Shown here: positions 57,894-64,000 of the stretch, piece after piece
How positions within the stretch are numbered: the stretch's first letter is position 1
How the letters are laid out: each line of letters begins with the position of its first letter
Assembly (NCBI GenBank): GCA_963576785.1
Contig: OY756147.1
Span: forward strand, 372,001-436,000
Length of the DNA stretch: 64,000 nt
Direction of reading: 5' to 3'
DNA from: Chlorophyllum brunneum
Taxonomy: Eukaryota; Basidiomycota; Agaricomycetes; Agaricales; Agaricaceae
Position numbers and translations under genes: made by a program
Notes under the pieces: model-generated
Told to the model about the DNA's origin: nothing
The model's input: the letters and a program-made list of their open reading frames with translations, nothing else
The model's database searches: none

Positions 57894-60800
57894 TCAAACC
57901 CTCTCAAACACATACAAATACGCCAACTTTTTCAACTCCTCTACACTCTTCATATCCGCCTTGACAACCTTTTCATCATTAAACAACACCCAATCCCCAT
58001 CCCCCCCACCACTGTTATCTCCGGAAGGTTTCCGAATATGAGCTACATAATGACCTGAATGCACTGAAGGTCCTTTATGTGATATGAACGCTTTGAGTTT
58101 ATATCGGACTGGGACGTCTTTCGTTCCGTGTGTCGTGGTTGTCGTTTGTTGTTGGGAAGTAGAAACGGTAGGAGCTTCGGAACCGTCGTCGTCTGGGTGA
58201 CTGAATAACCATTCTACAGCGCGTTCCATGTTGTTGTCCTATGGACACGCCGCAAGATTTTAAAGGACGGAAGATGGAATAAATAGGTAAAACGACTTAC
58301 AGTTTGTCGTAAGGCCTTCTTAGCTTGCATACTAGTAAATCCCATATCCGCCAACATCGAAACAAGATCCTCCGGTGGCTCAGGTGCAGACGCAGCGGAA
58401 CCACCACCAGAAGCACCAGGAGCTTGAATCGGTGCATCGATGTCTAAATCAATATAAATCAATAACCGAGATAAGGAAAGGGAATATGGAGACGGACCAG
58501 GATCCTCAGAATGATCTAATAACCAAATCAACGCCGTATCCGCACTATTATTCCCAGTAGCAAGTAACGCTTTCTGACATCTAACCTCTGCGAATCCCAT
58601 CATTAGCAGTTGTCCCATCGCTTCTGCGTCGAATTGTGGTAAGGCGGGTGCTACGAGATTGAGAGTCAATGCTCAATAGCCGTATTGTGAAAAGGGATAA
58701 GGAATGAATCAAACTTACGAGCTTCGCCTAATTCTTCTTCCCCAGGTTGTACCCCCTTTCCCAAATGTTTTTCTGAGAACTGGAGAATATCGTTCGAAGG
58801 GAGTAGAACCGGAATATCCAATTTCGCAGGAACCCAATTGACGAGTTGGAATTTCTTTGCGTGAACGACGAGTGTTTCTGGGAATGTAGCAAAACGCGTC
58901 TGCCTACACATACCAAATCAGCTTCACCCAGAGATGAGCAGAGGTAAACGTACTTGAGCGCAAGCACAGTCTTTTTACAACTGGGGCACGCATATTCCAA
59001 CGCCTCAACACCCAACAGAGTCTCTAAACATTTCTCGAGTAATACATCTTCATATATCTCCTTCCCATCCTCTGTCTTGCCTTTCTCGTTACCCGGAACG
59101 GAAACGCTCACAACATCAGCTTCTTCAACCATATACTTCACTTTTTTACAATCAGCACATTGAAGGCGTTGTTCCCATCCGTACGAAAACACCCTCGTCA
59201 CATCCTCGATACCTTCGATACAAAATAAGTGAGATTAATGGCGGACGAAAGGAGTGTCTTACTAGGATCTTGTTGTTTATACTTGTGTATATCCCTTCGA
59301 AGCGTGTTAAGTAGGTGCGTTAGGAATTCCTCGGAATCTTGTTGCCTCATCGTTGAAAATTCTGCGTGTCCTTTCCCAATAACAGCTTTCAACGTCACAG
59401 GTCTCACACCATCTTGGAACACGGGCGTCGGCGACTGATGCAACAACTCCCCTCCCTGGCTTCCTCGTGTCGACGGACCACTGGCAGGAACTGAATACCT
59501 CCCACTCAACAACCCATCCGCAACTTTATACATCTGACATTCCAAACAATCCCCAGGTAATTTCTCACATACGCGTGTATGAGCTATCGCATGTGGACTT
59601 TTGTAACGTTCTTGGAAAGGCCTGAGTGAGAAAAGAGTTTGGAGAACGGAGGCCATGTAACAAGAGTTGCCGAGATTTTGGAGGCCGGTGAAGCCGGGAC
59701 CGAAGATAGGTTCGAGGGCTGTACCGTCTTCGTTGGTTAAGGAAAAGTCGTACTTGAGGTTATGTTCGATTTGCTTTGTTGTTCGGGCTTAGACAAAAGG
59801 CGAGCGATTGACGTAATAGATGGATGGACTTACGAGTTCTGTCATGCTTTTTTCGGTTTTGCTTTGAGTGCGGACATTGATACCGAATGTGGCGAGGTGG
59901 GCTGCGAGTTCGGGATCGTGTTTACCATCGTCGCAGAGGTAACAGAAGATATCTGTTTATTTTCATTCTCGTTTTCAAGATCGTGCTTTATGAATAGATG
60001 ATGACGTACCTGCTCCGCCTTCTGGTGTAATCGTTCCCAACTTGACACTGACTGGATGACCTGATTGTTGAAAGTGTTCCAATCCATGGCCGTTTCCACC
60101 TAAACCACCATAAAGGTAACGTCCGCAACCGAGAGAACCGCAAGTCATGCATAGCCACAAGTTTTCTTTGAGGTCGCATGATCGACAGTGGGCGAGACCT
60201 AGAGTTGGAGTGTTAGATGGGTGGATTCGATTAACATATAGCGAATGGGTACCTGATGCTGGAATGGGACCAGACGATTCTTGTTGGAGCATGAGAGTGT
60301 GCTCGCAGGGTATGATTTCTTCCTCCCATGCTTTAACTTCGGATTGACGCGCAGAAGATAGAGAGGACATTACAGCGTCCGCTCGGGCTTTTATCTTTAG
60401 AGACGTGAGAGTCTGAAACACAGGGATAATACTTGTAGATGTACCTTGGGATCGTGCAAGGCATCCGGAACAACCTTTCCACCAGTGGGTTCGCACAGCC
60501 AGCACTTGAGAGTCAGAACATGCTCATACTTGTCCTCGTCGCGCTCTTCCGTGATTGCAAGCTTTTTCATCTTTGTCGGTGGTTCTTCGTCCTCGACCTA
60601 ACCAAACGCGTCAGTTGTCAAGTTCATAAAGGTAAGGTGAGACGACCAACGCGTTGCGCATTCGGTTTGAGTTTTCTTTTGACATTAAGTGTGAATGGAT
60701 GGTGTGCTTTCTCAACGTGCAACAAAGCGTGATTTCGCTCAGAGTCTGTGCATCCACCGTTGAAACACGTCAGGCAAACATCGACGCCTGCTGGTGAATC

Positions 60801-60941
60801 CTGCAACAGTGTCAGCGGTGATGAGATGCCCACAGAACAACGCACCTGGCCGTCGAAGCAGAGCGTACACTCTTCCCTGTGCACATCCTGCACTCTCGGA
60901 GGCTGAGCACCCGTGAGCTGGTCGAGATGTGGGCAGGCCAT
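57894..60941 (-). CDS. ubp14: Ubiquitin carboxyl-terminal hydrolase, UBP14/USP5 (isopeptidase T) type
   Basis: This enzyme disassembles unanchored polyubiquitin chains and so supports proteasome function. About 12 exons read from MACPHLDQLTGAQPPRVQD to LAYLYVFERV. The order is an N-terminal Cys-rich segment (ECTLCFDGQ), then the zf-UBP domain (CRSCDLKENLWLCMTCGSLG, GNGHGLEHFQQSGHPVSVKL, CYLCDD), then the USP domain with the catalytic Cys in GLQNLGNSCYMASVLQTLF and the QQDSEEFLTHLL block. Two UBA domains follow (AEAMGQLLMMGFAEVRCQKA, PPEDLVSMLADMGFTSMQAK), then the catalytic His in HSGHYVAHIR and WVLFNDEKVV. The two UBAs split the USP domain, as is diagnostic for this subfamily. No lesion is seen. 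Confidence 0.92.
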
Positions 60942-61082
60942 GGATGTCGATGAAGCGATGACATCAATTTACTGATCATTTATGCGACTTAATTATGTAA
61001 TTAATGGGTCACGTGGGTGATGGATTGCTGCCGAGTGGCGATTAATTGAAATTTTGTGAAAAAGTTGGTTGTTCTTGGCGCA
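60942..61082. promoter_or_regulatory. Divergent promoter region with CACGTG E-box
   Basis: This 141-bp gap separates the UBP14 and SSZ1 start codons. It contains a palindromic CACGTG (61010-61015), a target type for bHLH factors, and AT-rich stretches. Shared control of two proteostasis genes is an inference. Confidence 0.5.
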
Positions 61083-63196
61083 ATGACTTCGACTCCAGCC
61101 ATCCCCAACGGCATCTCAGAGCCAGGTCCAGAGCTCACCTCCCTTCCCCCAGTCGTCGGCATCAACTTTGGCAACTCCTACGCGTCGATAGCCGTCTTTA
61201 CCAAGGTGCGTACGGGGCTTTCGAAGCTGGAGGTCACGCTGATTGCGGGTGCTAGGAAGGACTGGCAGAGTGCATCGCGAACGAGGATGGAGAACGTCAG
61301 ATGGCATGCGCCATCGCGTTCCACGGCGAAGAAATGGTTAGCGCCCCCCCGTGCTCTCAAAAACACCTCCCATCTTGCTGATCTTCCGATAATCGCCAGT
61401 ACATAGGCAACCAGGCAAAAGTCCAACTCGTGAAAAACTCTCAGAACACCATCACCGGCTTCCGAAACATCCTCGGCAAAAAGTTTGTTGCCCTTTATAT
61501 AAAAAAATACTACCACTAACACGGCTAGTGGCACAGATTCTCGGAAATTCCGCAATCGACGTTGAACCTCTCCGCTCCGGTTATCCAACACCCAGATCTA
61601 CCAGACACAGCTGCTTACAAGGTCACTGTTCTTCAACCTGCGCCTAGTCCACTCCCCATCAGGTCAAGAAGCACTCTCGCGAATAACACCTCCAACTTCA
61701 ACACCCCCATGGCCTCGAATATCCCCACACCTCGTTCCGAACCTATCCCCGCAGATCGCTACCTCACTCCCGATGAAGTCACAACCATCTTCCTTCGCTC
61801 CCTCTTCACCTCCGCCGAGGCTTTCTTGGGCAAAAAAGTCAAAGATGCCGTGATTACCATTCCATCTTGGTTCACAGACGCTCAACGACTCGCATTACAA
61901 AAAGCCGCGACCGAAACTGGTGTGAACGTACTCCAATTACTCGACGAAGCAGGTGCGGCAGCGGCTACAACCACTACTGAATCATGGGATACCTCCCTTC
62001 CACCAGATCGTACACAACTCCTCGTTGATATCGGCGCATCTTCAACAACCATCACTATCCTCTCCATTCGTTCCGGTCTCGCTCATATCCTCGCATCATC
62101 CACCACACCTTCCACCGGTGGTGACACAATCGACGATAAACTAATCAAACATTTTTCTTCTGAATTCACCAAGAAAACCAAAATCCCACTTTCGGTCGTA
62201 CCGGCCTCTGGTGTTCAAGATAAACGTGCGGAAGCAAAGCTTCGTCTCGCACTCGAACATACGAAACGTACCATTAGCGCATCACCAGGCGCTGCAACGT
62301 GTTCCGTCGAATCTCTCAAAGACGGTGTTGATTATACAGGATCAATCAATCGTATGCGATTCGATCTTGTCGCCAGACCTGTATACGTTTCCATCGTAAA
62401 CGCCGTCACATCTCTCCTCGAATCTAATTCCATCGACTCATATGATATCGATGAAATCGTCTACGTAGGCGGAAGCGCTTCTCTACCCGGTTTAGACGAA
62501 CATATCATCCTTTCTGGTGGTTTCCGTGAAGACGTCGAGACACCTTTCTCTCGTGGAACGGTTGTTGGTGGAGGTATAGGAGACCCTACAACGATCCTTG
62601 CCAGAGGATGTGCAGTTCAAGCTCATCTAATCTCTTCCATCACCGACGAACAACTCAAGAACGCTTTCGGAAAAGCAGGAAATGTCAGCGTCACAACCCG
62701 CACTCTCGGCGTTCTTTTACCCAACTCAAATCCCGGAATCGAAAGCGAATTAGGTGGAATGTGGATACCTATCATAATGAAAGAAACCGCACTTCCTGCC
62801 AGACGTATAATTCGTTTTGACGTCGAGGTGACTGAATCGAATCGAGTTGCGTTGGAGGTATGGGAAGTGGATGAAGGTATCAGGATTGAAAAAGCGAAAC
62901 CTCCTAAACCTGAATATTCCGATGACGATGAACCCGCATCAGCCGAAGAATCAGAAGAAGAGGAAATCGAAATCAAACATAGAACTATCACAAAACGAAA
63001 CCTTCTCGGCACTATACAATTCCAAGCCAAACTTGGTATAATGGCAAAAGGAAAATCTAAAGAAGCGGGGAAGACGACTACGACGGTGGATGTGAAGTTT
63101 ATTGTGGGTGTTGATGCGGGAGTTGATGTGTCCGTGCAGGAATTTGGTTCAAGTGTTGGGGCGTATGCGAGTTTGGAGATTCCTGGATTTGTTTAG
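61083..63196 (+). CDS. ssz1: Ribosome-associated atypical Hsp70, SSZ1
   Basis: Ssz1 forms the ribosome-associated complex with zuotin (a J-protein) and assists folding of nascent chains. Exons 61083-61205, 61256-61336, 61400-61486 and 61529-63196 join in frame to about 652 aa. Visible Hsp70 ATPase parts: GINFGNSYASIAVF, AVITIPSWFTDAQRLALQKA, LLDEAGAAAAT, LLVDIGASSTTITIL, GGDTIDDKLIKHF, EIVYVGGSASLPGL. The C-terminal region is short and atypical, without a canonical Hsp70 peptide-binding domain or EEVD tail. It includes an acidic stretch (DDDEPASAEESEEEEIEIK) before the last beta-rich part. It is longer than yeast Ssz1 (538 aa), partly because of a Ser/Pro-rich insert after residue 110 (RSRSTLANNTSNFNTPM). 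Confidence 0.9.
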
Positions 63197-64000
63197 ATGG
63201 TTGAATTTTTTTTTGTGTGTGGAGGGTGTGTGTGTGTGCGTACTAAGTAATAGCTTACAGCTTTGTTTACCTTTCGATGATTTTAGAGGTTTATCGTATA
63301 CTCTACCACTTGTTGTCACACTTGAACGAACTAGCTCGCCTGACCGTTTGGCGTCAAGAATTATTGCTCTTCTCAAGCCGTCTTTTATCTAACACTTCAT
63401 TAGCATATCCTGGGTTCGGAACATCGGGAGAAGCTATCGTATCACGTTGAACGTATGTGATTTTCTCAGATCATTCCTTGGGCTTTTGATTCCAGCGAGA
63501 TGAAATGCGTGAATGTACATCACCCGGAGCTAGCCGTGTATGCGTTAGTCCATATATACCCGTAGTCATGATGTGGCGCCCCCATATCTGGTTGGGAACG
63601 TTGAGACCGACTAGACTGACTTGGACCATGGGGAAATTGAAATATTGGTTGTACTATGGTTGGTTCCCACGATTGACAACCAGCCCCTATCCGTATGGAT
63701 TGTCAACCCCTTGACATTTATGCAATGTACCTCTTCAAATTAGCTCGATCGTCGTTTCGTTTGAACGATTTGAGACTGGGAATTCATTCCTAGAAAATTA
63801 TCGGATATATCGAGTTCAACGTAAGTTAAAAAAGTCCACCTTGATGCCGAGCGTCATGGAGATTCTATTGGATCAAACCCAACAAACTTCCATCGATACG
63901 AAGTCGAAGAAGAAGACCCATGCAAACGAGGATCTCTAACTCCTTGGGTTGTCGTTTACGGTTCTTACCCCGTTTCACCCTTTGATATCACCTCGTTGAA
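63197..64000. other. Intergenic at the right edge
   Basis: No recognisable gene. A TG-rich stretch directly follows SSZ1 (63208-63240). A neighbouring gene could begin beyond the window. Confidence 0.45.

Overview
The window is filamentous-fungal DNA, most likely from an Agaricomycete (mushroom-forming basidiomycete). The evidence is dense genes with 42-60 nt GT-AG introns, a family of fungal NACHT P-loop NTPases carrying the DPPPRCHP signature before Walker A, a basidiomycete-type SSZ1, and chromodomain Ty3/gypsy elements. No RNA gene and no prokaryotic feature was recognised.

Positions 1-35,086 are a nested retrotransposon block with no recognisable host gene. It holds five copies (A-E) of one Ty3/gypsy chromovirus family. 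Copy B (10,244-16,731) is complete, with two 300-bp LTRs differing at two bases and a 5-bp target duplication AGATC. A, C, D and E are truncated or decayed. There are two copies of a Ty1/copia family (copia-1), one of them inserted in gypsy A; a second, decayed copia family on the + strand into which gypsy B inserted; and three 5'-truncated LINE copies sharing the same 3' end. Decay is dominated by C-to-T/G-to-A changes that turn Gln, Arg and Trp codons into stops.

Positions 35,087-57,700 hold a + strand tandem array: five paralogous NACHT genes (one intact over six exons, two with single-base frameshifts, two clear pseudogenes). Two aldehyde dehydrogenase genes and a decayed ALDH tail sit in the middle, between NACHT copies 3 and 4. 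The NACHT paralogues share exon boundaries and a C-terminal domain that I do not recognise.

Positions 57,894-63,196 hold two conserved housekeeping genes transcribed divergently from a 141-bp intergenic region: a UBP14/USP5-type deubiquitinase (- strand) and the ribosome-associated Hsp70 SSZ1 (+ strand). Both look intact.

The most novel items are these. (1) The gypsy family has a third ORF after the integrase-chromodomain, seen in three copies. (2) Its leader carries a 12-nt primer site exactly complementary to the predicted 5' end of its own transcript, a Tf1-like self-priming arrangement. (3) Copia-1 has a primer site matching the middle of initiator tRNA-Met and a 53-nt intron-like segment whose removal joins gag and pol into one frame. 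(4) The NACHT/ALDH array has a shared C-terminal domain of unknown function.
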